A stretch of 64,000 bases of DNA, from NCBI GenBank assembly GCA_009773555.1, contig WSXZ01000030.1, forward strand, positions 1-64,000, written 5' to 3'. Below, one piece after another: positions 1 to 10,027 of this stretch (its first letter is position 1; every line of letters starts with the position of its first letter). A program made the position numbers and the translations under genes. The stretch comes from Methylocystaceae bacterium. GTDB lineage: Bacteria; Pseudomonadota; Alphaproteobacteria; Rhizobiales; Beijerinckiaceae. The notes under the pieces were generated by a model. That model was not told where the DNA came from. It did no database searches and saw only the letters and a list, made by a program, of their open reading frames with translations.

Positions 1-1
1 G

Positions 2-790
2 CTAGGCCGCGCGAGACGCCTTGCGCTCGAAGAACAGCGCCTGGCTGATCGTCGCCTTGACCGTATCGACCTTGTACGGCTTGCTGATGAGAAACGCTGG
101 CTCGGGCCGCTCGCCGGTCAGCAGGCGTTCGGGAAATGCAGTTATGAAAATCACTGGCGCGTCGAAGCTTTCGAGCATTTCGTTGACGGCGTTCAGACCA
201 GAGCTGCCGTCGGCAAGCTGAATGTCCGCGAGAATCAGCCCCGGCCGCTTGCGCGCCGCGAGCTCCACGGCTTCCTGATGGGTGCGGGCGACGCCAATGA
301 TGCGATGGCCCAGATCGCGCGCGATGAACTCGATGTCCTGCGCAATGAGCGATTCATCCTCGATGATGAGCACATCCGTCGCGACGCGTTCGGCGATTTC
401 CCGGCCGGCCTCCGTTACGAGCGCTTCGACCTCTTCTTCGGTCGCGCCCAGGATCGCGGCGGCGTCAGCGACCGAAAACCCCTCGACCGTGCGCAGCAAA
501 AAGGCCTGTCGCGACCGCGGCGTCAGCAAGCTGATATTCCGCTGCGCTGCGGATATCTCGTCATCGGGCGCCGCTTCTGTGTTCAGCCGGATTGACGACC
601 AGGACGTCATGAAGAGGTGGTAAAGCCCGACCTTGGGCGACATATTCGATGGAAACGCATCCGGATCCACCACCAGCGCCTCGAGCGTGGCGACGACGTA
701 AGCGTCGCCGCTCTTTTGCGAGCCGCAAAGCGCCCTCGCAAACCGGCGGAGGTAAGGCAGGTGCACCGCAATTTCTCGGGAGAGGTTCAT
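2..790 (-). CDS. phyR: PhyR-type response regulator (sigma-like domain + receiver), general stress response
   Basis: 262 aa ORF; N-terminal sigma-like domain (MNLSREIAVHLPYLRRFARALCGS..) followed by receiver domain (DVLIIEDESLIAQDIE..ILADIQL..FITAFPE..FLISKPY); divergent from nepR-ecfG. Confidence 0.95.
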   Translation of the reverse strand: MNLSREIAVHLPYLRRFARALCGSQKSGDAYVVATLEALVVDPDAFPSNMSPKVGLYHLFMTSWSSIRLNTEAAPDDEISAAQRNISLLTPRSRQAFLLRTVEGFSVADAAAILGATEEEVEALVTEAGREIAERVATDVLIIEDESLIAQDIEFIARDLGHRIIGVARTHQEAVELAARKRPGLILADIQLADGSSGLNAVNEMLESFDAPVIFITAFPERLLTGERPEPAFLISKPYKVDTVKATISQALFFERKASRAA

Positions 791-870
791 AGTTTCATCC
801 TATGCCGCCCAGCGCCCAAGTCAATTCAAGCGCCCGCTGATAAGTCACAGTGTTCCTTGCTTGCAATGAC

Positions 871-895
871 GGAACAATTAGTGTTCTTACGCGTT
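871..895 (+). promoter_or_regulatory. EcfG-type promoter GGAAC-N16-CGTT upstream of nepR
   Basis: ggaac (871-875), 16 nt, cgtt (892-895) in the phyR/nepR divergent intergenic region. Confidence 0.75.
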
Positions 896-967
896 CCATC
901 AAGGGAGGTCGTCGCTCGGCCGCCCCGGGTAGAGGCGGCCAGTCTCGGGGCGAACTCGGGGTCGAGA

Positions 968-1246
968 ATGAGCCAACGCGAAAATCCTCACGACAACGAC
1001 GGCCCCTCCCGCGACGCGGAACCGAACTTGAACAATAAGACGGGTGGTCGGGAGGAGGCTGATGCCGACGGCTTCCAGGATGCTGACGGGGCACAAGCGG
1101 ATGGCGTTGCGCTGGACCCGAAGGTCCAAGCTCAGCTCGGGCGGGTATTTCGCGCTTATTGCGACGATCTGATCCACCAACCTATTCCAGACAAATTCAC
1201 TGTGCTGCTGGCCAAGCTGGAAGCCAAACAGCGCGAAAAGAAATGA
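968..1246 (+). CDS. nepR: NepR-like anti-sigma factor
   Basis: 92 aa, C-terminal ..LDPKVQAQLGRVFRAYCDDLIHQPIPDKFTVLLAKLE; 4-nt overlap (ATGA) with ecfG. Confidence 0.85.
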   Translation: MSQRENPHDNDGPSRDAEPNLNNKTGGREEADADGFQDADGAQADGVALDPKVQAQLGRVFRAYCDDLIHQPIPDKFTVLLAKLEAKQREKK

Positions 1247-1726
1247 GCGACGAGGCCTTCGGAGATCAGATGGTGGCGCAGATGCCCTATCTGCGCCTGG
1301 TCGCACGCCGACTCCTTTCAGAGAAACACCAATCTGCGCGCCTGGCTCGTGACCATTCTGCGCAATACCTATTTTTCCAGCTACCGGAAACGCTCGCGCG
1401 AAGTGCAGGACAGCGATAATCTCCTGGCCCAGCAAATCCCTGTGAAAGGCGGACAGGAGTCGGCGCTGACCCTTACGGATGTTCAGGCGGCGCTGGATAA
1501 GCTTGCCCCCGAACACAAGGAAATTTTGCTGCTGATCGGGATCACCGAACTCTCCTACGACGAAGCGGCGGAGATCTGCGGCGTGGCCATTGGCACCGTC
1601 AAGAGCCGGTTGAATCGTGCGCGCGCCAAACTTGCCGAACATCTGGGCCTGCTCAACACGAGCGACATCGACACCGATCCCACCGTATCGGACCTCGCGG
1701 CGCGCCGACCTTCCCGCGCAGTTTGA
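1243..1726 (+). pseudogene. ecfG: EcfG-type sigma factor, frame-disrupted with part of sigma region 2 missing
   Basis: MSDEAFGDQMVAQMPYLRLVARRL in frame 1, then FQRNTNLRAWLVTILRNTYFSSYRKR..AEICGVAIGTVKSRLNRARAKL in another frame; junction ~1316-1322. Confidence 0.8.
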
Positions 1727-1817
1727 CAGGCCAAGCCTTCGCGTGGGATGCGCGACCAAGAAACCGCTCTATCTGACGGTTACGCCCGGCAGGGTCCCGA
1801 CAATCTTGGCAGCGTCA

Positions 1818-3254
1818 ATGACGGAAGGCCGTAACGGTCGATCATCCCCGCGATCGCCGCCCGTGTCGGCGACGGCCAAACCATACCCGCGGGCGCCGGG
1901 GATCGCCGCTTTGCGGGCTGCGCCCGTGTTCTTCCTCGCGATGATGTCTGCCGCCCACGCCGCAGAGAGCGTGGAAACCATGACCGAGGTTTGGCGCCAG
2001 ATCGTTGGCGCGCTCACGCTCGCTCTGGCGACGACGCTCGCCGTGATTTTTTGGCTGGTGAGACAGCGCCGGGAGACGCAAAGGGCGCAACATGAGCTCG
2101 CCGAATTGAGCCTGGCCGTGGAAGCGCGCCGCGCCTCGCATTGGAGCGACACCGGCGTTCCTGAGGTCGATGCGATCGCGCATAGCATTCAGGACATGGA
2201 CGAGCGCCTGCGCGAAAAGCGCAAGCGGGTGTCCGAGCTGAACGATTTACTGCTGAAAAGCTCGACGATCGTCAGCCGCGCCGGGGCGAATCTGCAACTG
2301 CGCGCGCTGCTTGACGCCGTGCCGGTCGGAATCATCATCGCCGAAGCCCCGAGCGGACGAATCGTCGAAGGCAATCACGTCATTGAAGCGATCCTGCGTC
2401 GCCCTGTTCGCTACTCGGAAAGCACCCAAGCCTATTCCAAATGGAACGCCATTCATCAGGACGGCCGCCCGGTCGCGAATGAGGAATACCCGCTCGCGCG
2501 CGCCCTTGCTGGGGAGAACCATCCGCAGCTCGAGTGCAAGATCGAGCGCGGCGACGGCGCCTACGTCTGGATCAACATCGTCGGCGCGCCGATCCGCGAC
2601 GACAAGGGGGCCGTTATCGGCGCGATCGTCGCCATCACCGACGTCGACGAGATCAAAAACGCGGAGATGCACAATCAGATGATGAACCGGGAGCTGCATC
2701 ACCGGGTGAACAATTCGCTCGCGATGATCCAGGGAATCGCCAATATTACCGCGCGCACGGCGCAGGACTTTTCGAGCTTTCAGCAAGGCTTTTCGCACCG
2801 CGTGCAGTGTCTGAGCCGCATCTCCACGCTGCTCGTGCAGACCTCTTGGGAACGAACGCCGCTCAAAGACCTGCTGATGATCGCGCTGTCTTGTGGCGGC
2901 CAAGACTATGCCGACCGTATCTCGGTCTCGGGCGAAGACGTGGAATTGCGCTCCGCGGTCGCTTCCGCCTTGGGTCTGACCATTAACGAGCTGCTTGCCA
3001 ACGCCGAGCAGCACGGAGCGCTCTCCGACGACGACGGTCGGATCGCGATCAGCTGGCGTATCGATCGCGAAGAGGATCGTCCGCGACTGATCTTGGATTG
3101 GACGGAGACGGGGGGGCCAAAGGTCGAACATCCGGAGCAAACCGGAGTCGGGCATTTCCTGATCACCAATGTGCTCGCGCGCCAGATGGGCGGAGACGTC
3201 AGGCTCTCGTATCGCGCCGAAGGCCTGCAAGCCGAAATATCCGCCGAAATTTAA
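1818..3254 (+). CDS. Membrane-associated PAS sensor histidine kinase, HisKA_2/HWE type
   Basis: TM segment (ALTLALATTLAVIFWLV), PAS domain (LLDAVPVGIIIAEAPSGRIVEGN), LHHRVNNSLAMIQGIANITAR phosphoacceptor box, ATPase (LGLTINELLANAEQHGAL); adjacent to phyR module. Confidence 0.88.
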   Translation: MTEGRNGRSSPRSPPVSATAKPYPRAPGIAALRAAPVFFLAMMSAAHAAESVETMTEVWRQIVGALTLALATTLAVIFWLVRQRRETQRAQHELAELSLAVEARRASHWSDTGVPEVDAIAHSIQDMDERLREKRKRVSELNDLLLKSSTIVSRAGANLQLRALLDAVPVGIIIAEAPSGRIVEGNHVIEAILRRPVRYSESTQAYSKWNAIHQDGRPVANEEYPLARALAGENHPQLECKIERGDGAYVWINIVGAPIRDDKGAVIGAIVAITDVDEIKNAEMHNQMMNRELHHRVNNSLAMIQGIANITARTAQDFSSFQQGFSHRVQCLSRISTLLVQTSWERTPLKDLLMIALSCGGQDYADRISVSGEDVELRSAVASALGLTINELLANAEQHGALSDDDGRIAISWRIDREEDRPRLILDWTETGGPKVEHPEQTGVGHFLITNVLARQMGGDVRLSYRAEGLQAEISAEI

Positions 3255-3276
3255 AAAGCGATCTCTGCGCGGGTCG

Positions 3277-4572
3277 TCAAACGGCTTGCTGCGGCGTCAC
3301 CCGCAAGGCGGTAACGCGATTCCTGATCTTCCGCATCACCTCGAAACGGAAACCGTGATAGGTGAAGACCTGCCCGGCTTCCGGAATCGCGCCCGCCTCG
3401 TGGATCACGAGTCCCGCGATCGTTGTCGCTTCCTCATCGGGCAGCTCCCACGCCATGACGCGATTGAGATCGCGCACCGGCACGGCGCCGTCGACCAGCA
3501 CCGACCCGTCGGGCTGCGGACGCACGCCCTGCACCGCGAGATCATGTTCGTCACGAATGTCGCCGACGATTTCCTCGAGGATGTCTTCGAGCGTGACGAG
3601 TCCCATCACCTCGCCATATTCGTCGACGACCAAAGCGAAATGCGTCTTACGCTTCAAGAAGGCTTCGAGCTGATCCTCGAGCGTCGTCGCCTCAGGCACA
3701 AACCACGGGGCGAACATCACCTCGCCGACATCGATCTTGGATGCGTCGCCGCCTGCGGCGTTCAGCGCCCGCAGCATGTCCTTCGAATGCAGGACGCCGA
3801 CAAAATTATCCGGTCGCTCGCGCCAGAGCGGCATGCGAGTGAAGGGCGACGACAGCACCTCGCGCACGATCTGGGCCGGCGGCAGATCCGCGTCGATCGT
3901 GCGCATTTTGGTGCGGTGGATCATCACGTCCGACACATGCAGCACCTGCAAATCGAGGACGCCGCCGAACATGTCGCGCGCGGCGCGCTCGACATTGCCT
4001 TCGTCATGCAGAATATCGACGGCGCTCTTTAATTCGTCATAGGGCGAGCGAACCGTTCGGCCATAGCCGACCTCGACGCCCGCCAACGCGAGCACCATAC
4101 GCACGATATATTCGACGCCCGCGAGGAGCGGCCCGACGACTCGCACGAAGGGCGCGATAAACTTCGCGACGCGCAGCGACGTTTCGTCGGGATGGTTGAT
4201 CGCCAGCGTTTTCGGCAGAACCTCGGCGAAAACGAGCAGCAACACGGTCATGATGACGGTCGCATACACCGCGCCATTGTCTCCCGCGACGACGACCAGC
4301 ACGCTCGTGGTGAAAGCGGAGCCGCCGATATTGACCAGGGTGCCGCCAAGCAACAGCGCGGCGATCATGCGGTTGCGCTGGCGCAACAGCCGATTGACGG
4401 CGGCGGCGCGCTTATCGCCCTCCTTTTCCAGCGAATGCATCCGGGCGTGCGACGCGGCGGTGAGCGCCGTCTCCGATCCAGCAAAGACCGCCGACAGGAA
4501 CACGCAGACGATGACGACGCCAACCGCAGTCCATATGTCGACCTGCGGCGCGCCGGATTCGAGGCCATGCAT
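3277..4572 (-). CDS. CNNM/CBS-domain (hemolysin C/CorC family) membrane protein
   Basis: N-terminal CNNM TM domain (AVFAGSETALTAASHARMHSLEKEGDKRAAAVNRLL) plus CBS pair and CorC_HlyC C-terminus (DEYGEVMGLVTLEDILEEIVGDIRDEHD). Confidence 0.92.
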   Translation of the reverse strand: MHGLESGAPQVDIWTAVGVVIVCVFLSAVFAGSETALTAASHARMHSLEKEGDKRAAAVNRLLRQRNRMIAALLLGGTLVNIGGSAFTTSVLVVVAGDNGAVYATVIMTVLLLVFAEVLPKTLAINHPDETSLRVAKFIAPFVRVVGPLLAGVEYIVRMVLALAGVEVGYGRTVRSPYDELKSAVDILHDEGNVERAARDMFGGVLDLQVLHVSDVMIHRTKMRTIDADLPPAQIVREVLSSPFTRMPLWRERPDNFVGVLHSKDMLRALNAAGGDASKIDVGEVMFAPWFVPEATTLEDQLEAFLKRKTHFALVVDEYGEVMGLVTLEDILEEIVGDIRDEHDLAVQGVRPQPDGSVLVDGAVPVRDLNRVMAWELPDEEATTIAGLVIHEAGAIPEAGQVFTYHGFRFEVMRKIRNRVTALRVTPQQAV

Positions 4573-4576
4573 GGCG

Positions 4577-6385
4577 CTATGTCCGCTTTAGCTCGTCTTT
4601 AAGAAAGCCAAGCACTTCATTGGCGTCGACCGATTTTGCAATGAACGCCTGGCCGATGCCGCGCAAGAGAATGAAGGTCAGCGCGCCGCGCTCGACCTTC
4701 TTGTCCTGATACATGGCGTCGAGGATGGCCTGGGCGTCGTGACGCCAATCCGGAATGTCGTGGATCTTCGTCGGCAGACCGACGCCCTTCAGATGGCGTT
4801 CGACGCGCTCCGCGGCGGCCCCGGCGCACAGGCCGCGGCGCACGGAGAAGCGCGCGGCGCACGCCATGCCGATCGCAACGCCCTCGCCGTGAACCAGGCG
4901 CGCGCTGTTGTAATCGGTCAGCCGTTCGAAGGCGTGGCCGAATGTGTGACCGAAATTGAGCAACGCCCGTTCGCCCTGCTCCATTTCATCCCGCGCGACG
5001 ATCGTCGCCTTGGTCTCGCAGCTCACCGCGACGGCGCAGATCTGTTCCGCTTGACTATGGAACACCGCTTCCGAGTCGGCGTCGAGCCAATCGAAGAACC
5101 GGGCGTCGCCGATCAGGCCATATTTCACGACTTCGGCGTAGCCGGCGCGGAACTCGCGCAGCGGCAAGGTCCGCAGCGTGTCGACGTCGGCCAGAACCAG
5201 CGCAGGCTGGTGAAAGGCGCCGATCAAATTCTTGCCATGGCGCGAATTGATCCCCGTCTTGCCGCCGACCGAAGAATCGACTTGCGACAGCAACGTCGTC
5301 GGAATTTGCACGAAGCGCGAACCGCGCCGCACGCTCGCCGCGACGAATCCGGCAAGGTCGCCGACGACGCCGCCGCCAAGCGCGACGATCAGATCGCGCC
5401 GTTCGATCCTCGCGGTCAGCACGTCGTCGCAGACGCGACCATAGACCGAAAGCGACTTTGACGCCTCGCCAGGCGGAACGATGATGGTCGTCGCACGCAG
5501 GCCGGCGTCCTTCAGACTCTGCTCAACGGTCGGAAGGTGCAGTCTGGCGACATTCTCGTCCGTGATGATGGCGCAGGCGGCTCCGGGCGCGATCTCCGCA
5601 ATATAATCGCCGGCGCGCTGCAGCAGCCCGTCGCCGATGATGATGTCGTAGGAGCGCCCGCCAAGCGCGACCCGGACAATTTCCTGGCGGCGGGCGTCGC
5701 CTTCCGTGCGCGCGGGATAAAGATGCGTCATGGCCTTGGCGAAACCTTTGCTTTGCGCCCGCTGTCGCAAGTCTTCCAACATTGGCAAGCCTGCAGCGAG
5801 AACGGCGAGCGTATCATCCACCATCGCATCCTGCGGAACTTCGCGCGACTCGACACGAAGATCGGCGAGTTCGTATAGGGGGCGTCGCGCCTCGAGTAAC
5901 TGGCGCAGCGTCTCCTCCGGATCCTCCGTTTGCAGCAGGGGACGATCGTTCTTGCGGCGCACGCGCTTCAGCAGGGTCTTCAAATCGGCGTCAAGCCACA
6001 CCGATACGCCCCGTTCGCCGATGCGATCGCGCGTGCGAGGGTCGAGAAACGCGCCGCCGCCGGTCGCGAGCACGACCGGGCCGCCGTTCAGCAGGCGCAT
6101 GATGACGCGCCTCTCGCCGTCGCGAAAATAGCGCTCGCCATATTTGGCGAAAATCTCGGGAATGGACATGCCGGCCGCCGCGGCGACGATCTCAGCGTCC
6201 GCGTCGACGAAAGGAAGTCCGAGCCGCACGGCCAGCCTCTGGCCGATGGCGCTCTTGCCGGAGCCCATCATGCCGACAAGCACGATTACCCTGCCATTCA
6301 GGGCGGCCCGCACGGCCAAAGCACGCTCATCATTCATCGCTTGCGGAGCTGGAAGGACGACGCCGGAGTGTTGCGGTCGAGTCAT
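4577..6385 (-). CDS. aroKB: Bifunctional shikimate kinase / 3-dehydroquinate synthase fusion
   Basis: N-terminal VLVGMMGSGKSAIGQRLA (AroK) and C-terminal DHQ synthase motifs (ERRDLIVALGGGVVGDLAGFVAA, LLSQVDSSVGGKTGIN, LNFGHTFGHA). Confidence 0.93.
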   Translation of the reverse strand: MTRPQHSGVVLPAPQAMNDERALAVRAALNGRVIVLVGMMGSGKSAIGQRLAVRLGLPFVDADAEIVAAAAGMSIPEIFAKYGERYFRDGERRVIMRLLNGGPVVLATGGGAFLDPRTRDRIGERGVSVWLDADLKTLLKRVRRKNDRPLLQTEDPEETLRQLLEARRPLYELADLRVESREVPQDAMVDDTLAVLAAGLPMLEDLRQRAQSKGFAKAMTHLYPARTEGDARRQEIVRVALGGRSYDIIIGDGLLQRAGDYIAEIAPGAACAIITDENVARLHLPTVEQSLKDAGLRATTIIVPPGEASKSLSVYGRVCDDVLTARIERRDLIVALGGGVVGDLAGFVAASVRRGSRFVQIPTTLLSQVDSSVGGKTGINSRHGKNLIGAFHQPALVLADVDTLRTLPLREFRAGYAEVVKYGLIGDARFFDWLDADSEAVFHSQAEQICAVAVSCETKATIVARDEMEQGERALLNFGHTFGHAFERLTDYNSARLVHGEGVAIGMACAARFSVRRGLCAGAAAERVERHLKGVGLPTKIHDIPDWRHDAQAILDAMYQDKKVERGALTFILLRGIGQAFIAKSVDANEVLGFLKDELKRT

Positions 6386-6395
6386 TGGCGCAAAT

Positions 6396-7166
6396 CTAAC
6401 TCGCGCCGAGCGGAATTTCATCCGCGCCGGCGAGGGCGCGCGAAAGATACGCGACCATGAAGGTGGGCAGGCGCGGGTCGGAAAGCGCCGTCAAGCTCGA
6501 AACCATATGCGCGTCCGCGAGTTCGGGCGCGCTTTCGGTCGCGATAAAGTCCTTCACCCTGGCGAGGAGGGCGTGCGACGGCGCCTCGAAATCCAGTCTC
6601 TTGACGCAGGCGACATGTTGGCGATCGAATATCGCCGTCCAACCGGCCGACGCATGCGCCTCCGAAGCGGCGAGGCCCGTCTCTTCTGCGAGTTCGCGCA
6701 CAAGACTGCCGGCAAGATCGACGCGACCGCCCGAGACGACGTCGGAAGGGTCGGGGGTTCCGCATGGAAAATAGAGCTGACCGGCGAATGAGTGGCTTGG
6801 CCCCATTTCCCCGAGGAGATAGGCGCCGTCGCGCGCGCGCGCCGCCGGCATCGAGAAGCAATTGTATACGGCTTCGTCCGGCCAGCCGAATTCTCGCCAG
6901 GCAAGAAAGCTCGAGAAAGACGTCTTGAAGAACGCCATACGCAAGACGCGCGCGCCATCTTCGCCCGTGGTCCGCTCGACGCGGCAGGCGAGCAGCACCG
7001 AGCCGTCGTAGAGCGCCGGATTGGCGCGTCGACGCTCCTCCCAATGGCGCTCGATGTCGACGGCGCGCTCCTCAACGAAGCCCCAGCGATGGTCGCCAAA
7101 GCGACACTCGAGGCGATCAAACTCAGCAATTTCGATGGTCACAGGCGGACCGCTCCTTGGCCGCAA
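6396..7166 (-). CDS. NUDIX-like hydrolase
   Basis: 256 aa; GGRVDLAGSLVRELAEETGL Nudix box region. Confidence 0.7.
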   Translation of the reverse strand: MRPRSGPPVTIEIAEFDRLECRFGDHRWGFVEERAVDIERHWEERRRANPALYDGSVLLACRVERTTGEDGARVLRMAFFKTSFSSFLAWREFGWPDEAVYNCFSMPAARARDGAYLLGEMGPSHSFAGQLYFPCGTPDPSDVVSGGRVDLAGSLVRELAEETGLAASEAHASAGWTAIFDRQHVACVKRLDFEAPSHALLARVKDFIATESAPELADAHMVSSLTALSDPRLPTFMVAYLSRALAGADEIPLGAS

Positions 7167-7241
7167 CGGCGCACGAAGCCGTCAAATCTAGGCTGAGTTC
7201 GACTGGACCGACTGAACGCATCGCACATGTCACGTGCTTTG

Positions 7242-8120
7242 TTACGCCTGCATCTGCAAAAGCGCCGTGCTGTCGCGAAATTCGACGATCTCGACGATGC
7301 GGCCGTCCTCGAAGCGCACGAAGTCGGCAAGCTGAACTTGGCCGCAACGGCCTGTGCCGCGATGACGCCATTCGACGATCCGACGCGCAGCGGCGGCGCC
7401 GCCGTCGACGATGACCTCGGGCATGGCGAGTCCGAGTTGCTCGAACTCGACCTCGATGGTGCGCACGATGTTGATCAGCGCGTCTATGCCGCGATGTCGC
7501 CCGGCGTGCGAAACCGTCGCGCGGTCGCCAACGAATTCGCACACGACGTCAGGCGAACACAGCTCACGGAACAGCGCGATGTCGGGTGCGCACGAGAAAC
7601 TGCCCATGGCGATCAACCGGCGCGCCATTTCATCGCGCGAGAGTCCCGGGCTGCGGGGATGGAGAATGTCGTCGAGGCTTTGCGGCAGGAAATCGGCGCC
7701 GCGCGCTACGCAACGATGATCCCGGAACTCGTACATTTCCGAAACGAGTCCGTTCCGCCAGCGCAGAAAATGCGCCATGTCCATGCTGTGGATATGGCCG
7801 GTGGCGCGGTGGCGCCACCGGCTGATCCATCGCACCACGGTATTGTCGCCTTCGACAAGAACCGAGAGAACTTCCGCGTCGAGCGGTTCATAATCGACGT
7901 CGACGCGACGCAAATGGGCGCGCAGCGCATCCCGCCCGCGCCATTGTCCCGGGGGAAGCACGCCAAGTCGGGAGCAGCTGTAGTTCAACTCGACGTCTTC
8001 GACGAAATGTTCGACCAATGTCGAGACGTCGTACGTCATGCGGCTCCGTACAATCTCATGTACGCGCCGACGCGTTTCGCTCTCGATAACATGACTCGAC
8101 CGCCCGCCCGGCCCGTGCAT
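7242..8120 (-). CDS. Tandem SnoaL/NTF2-like domain protein
   Basis: Two repeated NTF2-like halves: VVRWISRWRHRATGHIHSMDMAHFLRWRNGLVSEMYEFRDHR and ARRIVEWRHRGTGRCGQVQLADFVRFEDGRIVEIVEFRDS. Confidence 0.75.
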   Translation of the reverse strand: MHGPGGRSSHVIESETRRRVHEIVRSRMTYDVSTLVEHFVEDVELNYSCSRLGVLPPGQWRGRDALRAHLRRVDVDYEPLDAEVLSVLVEGDNTVVRWISRWRHRATGHIHSMDMAHFLRWRNGLVSEMYEFRDHRCVARGADFLPQSLDDILHPRSPGLSRDEMARRLIAMGSFSCAPDIALFRELCSPDVVCEFVGDRATVSHAGRHRGIDALINIVRTIEVEFEQLGLAMPEVIVDGGAAAARRIVEWRHRGTGRCGQVQLADFVRFEDGRIVEIVEFRDSTALLQMQA

Positions 8121-8226
8121 TCATCCCCCGCTATGGCGATGCATTTGTCGATGCGTGATGCGCCGACTGCGCCTCGGCAACGCCCCAAACCCGAGTGCGC
8201 GTTCGCCTTTTTGGGATCATTATGCG

Positions 8227-9327
<1,101 letters not shown>

Positions 9328-9365
9328 CTACGCGGGCCGCCCGGCAAGGTCAAAATTCTCGAGCC

Positions 9366-9917
9366 TTAGATTGGATCCGGCCCGCGCGAGATGGCGGCGA
9401 CGCCTGTGCGGGAGACCTCGACGAGCCCGATCGGACGCATCAGGTCGATGAATTCATCAATCTTGTGCGGTTTGCCGGTCAATTCGAAAATGAAACTCTC
9501 AGTCGTCGCATCGACGATGCGGGCGCGAAAGGCTTCGGCAAGCTGTAGCGCGAAGGTGCGGTGGTCGCCGCGACCTTTGACTTTGACCATGGCGAGTTCG
9601 CGTTCGAGCGAGCGCATCGACATGGTGAGGTCGGTCACCTGATGCACGGGCACGAGTCGCTCGAGCTGATGATGGATCTGGTCGATCGTCTCCGGCGCGC
9701 CGGAGGTCAATATGGTGATGCGCGAGAGATGTTCGGCGTGGGCGACTTCGGCGACCGTGAGGCTCTCGATATTATAGCCGCGGCCGGAAAACAGGCCGAC
9801 GACGCGCGCCAAGACGCCCGGCTCATTGTCGACGAGCACGGAGAGCGTATGCGACTCGACCTTGGAGTTCGGCGCGGCCGCGGAATAGGGAGATGGCGGA
9901 GAAGCAGGAGCGTTCAT
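9366..9917 (-). CDS. ilvN: Acetolactate synthase small subunit
   Basis: HTLSVLVDNEPGVLARVVGLFSGRGYNIESLTVAEV ACT domain; lies between ilvB and ilvC. Confidence 0.95.
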   Translation of the reverse strand: MNAPASPPSPYSAAAPNSKVESHTLSVLVDNEPGVLARVVGLFSGRGYNIESLTVAEVAHAEHLSRITILTSGAPETIDQIHHQLERLVPVHQVTDLTMSMRSLERELAMVKVKGRGDHRTFALQLAEAFRARIVDATTESFIFELTGKPHKIDEFIDLMRPIGLVEVSRTGVAAISRGPDPI

Positions 9918-9968
9918 TCGGGGCGAATCCAAGCTACAATGTTTAGCCTGTTGCAAGGGCAATCGGCA

Positions 9969-10027
9969 TTAGGCAGTCGGCAGTCGATCTCGCTCCGACT
10001 GCCCATTGCCGACTGCCGACTGCCTAA
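9969..10027. repeat. 18-bp perfect inverted repeat in the ilvB-ilvN gap
   Basis: ttaggcagtcggcagtcg (9969-9986) ... cgactgccgactgcctaa (10010-10027); overlaps the ilvB stop codon. Confidence 0.85.

Noticed and set aside
1243-1726. Programmed ribosomal frameshift in ecfG
   Set aside because: Conserved sigma region 2 residues are absent at the junction, so a +1/-1 shift alone would not restore the protein; no slippery site recognised.
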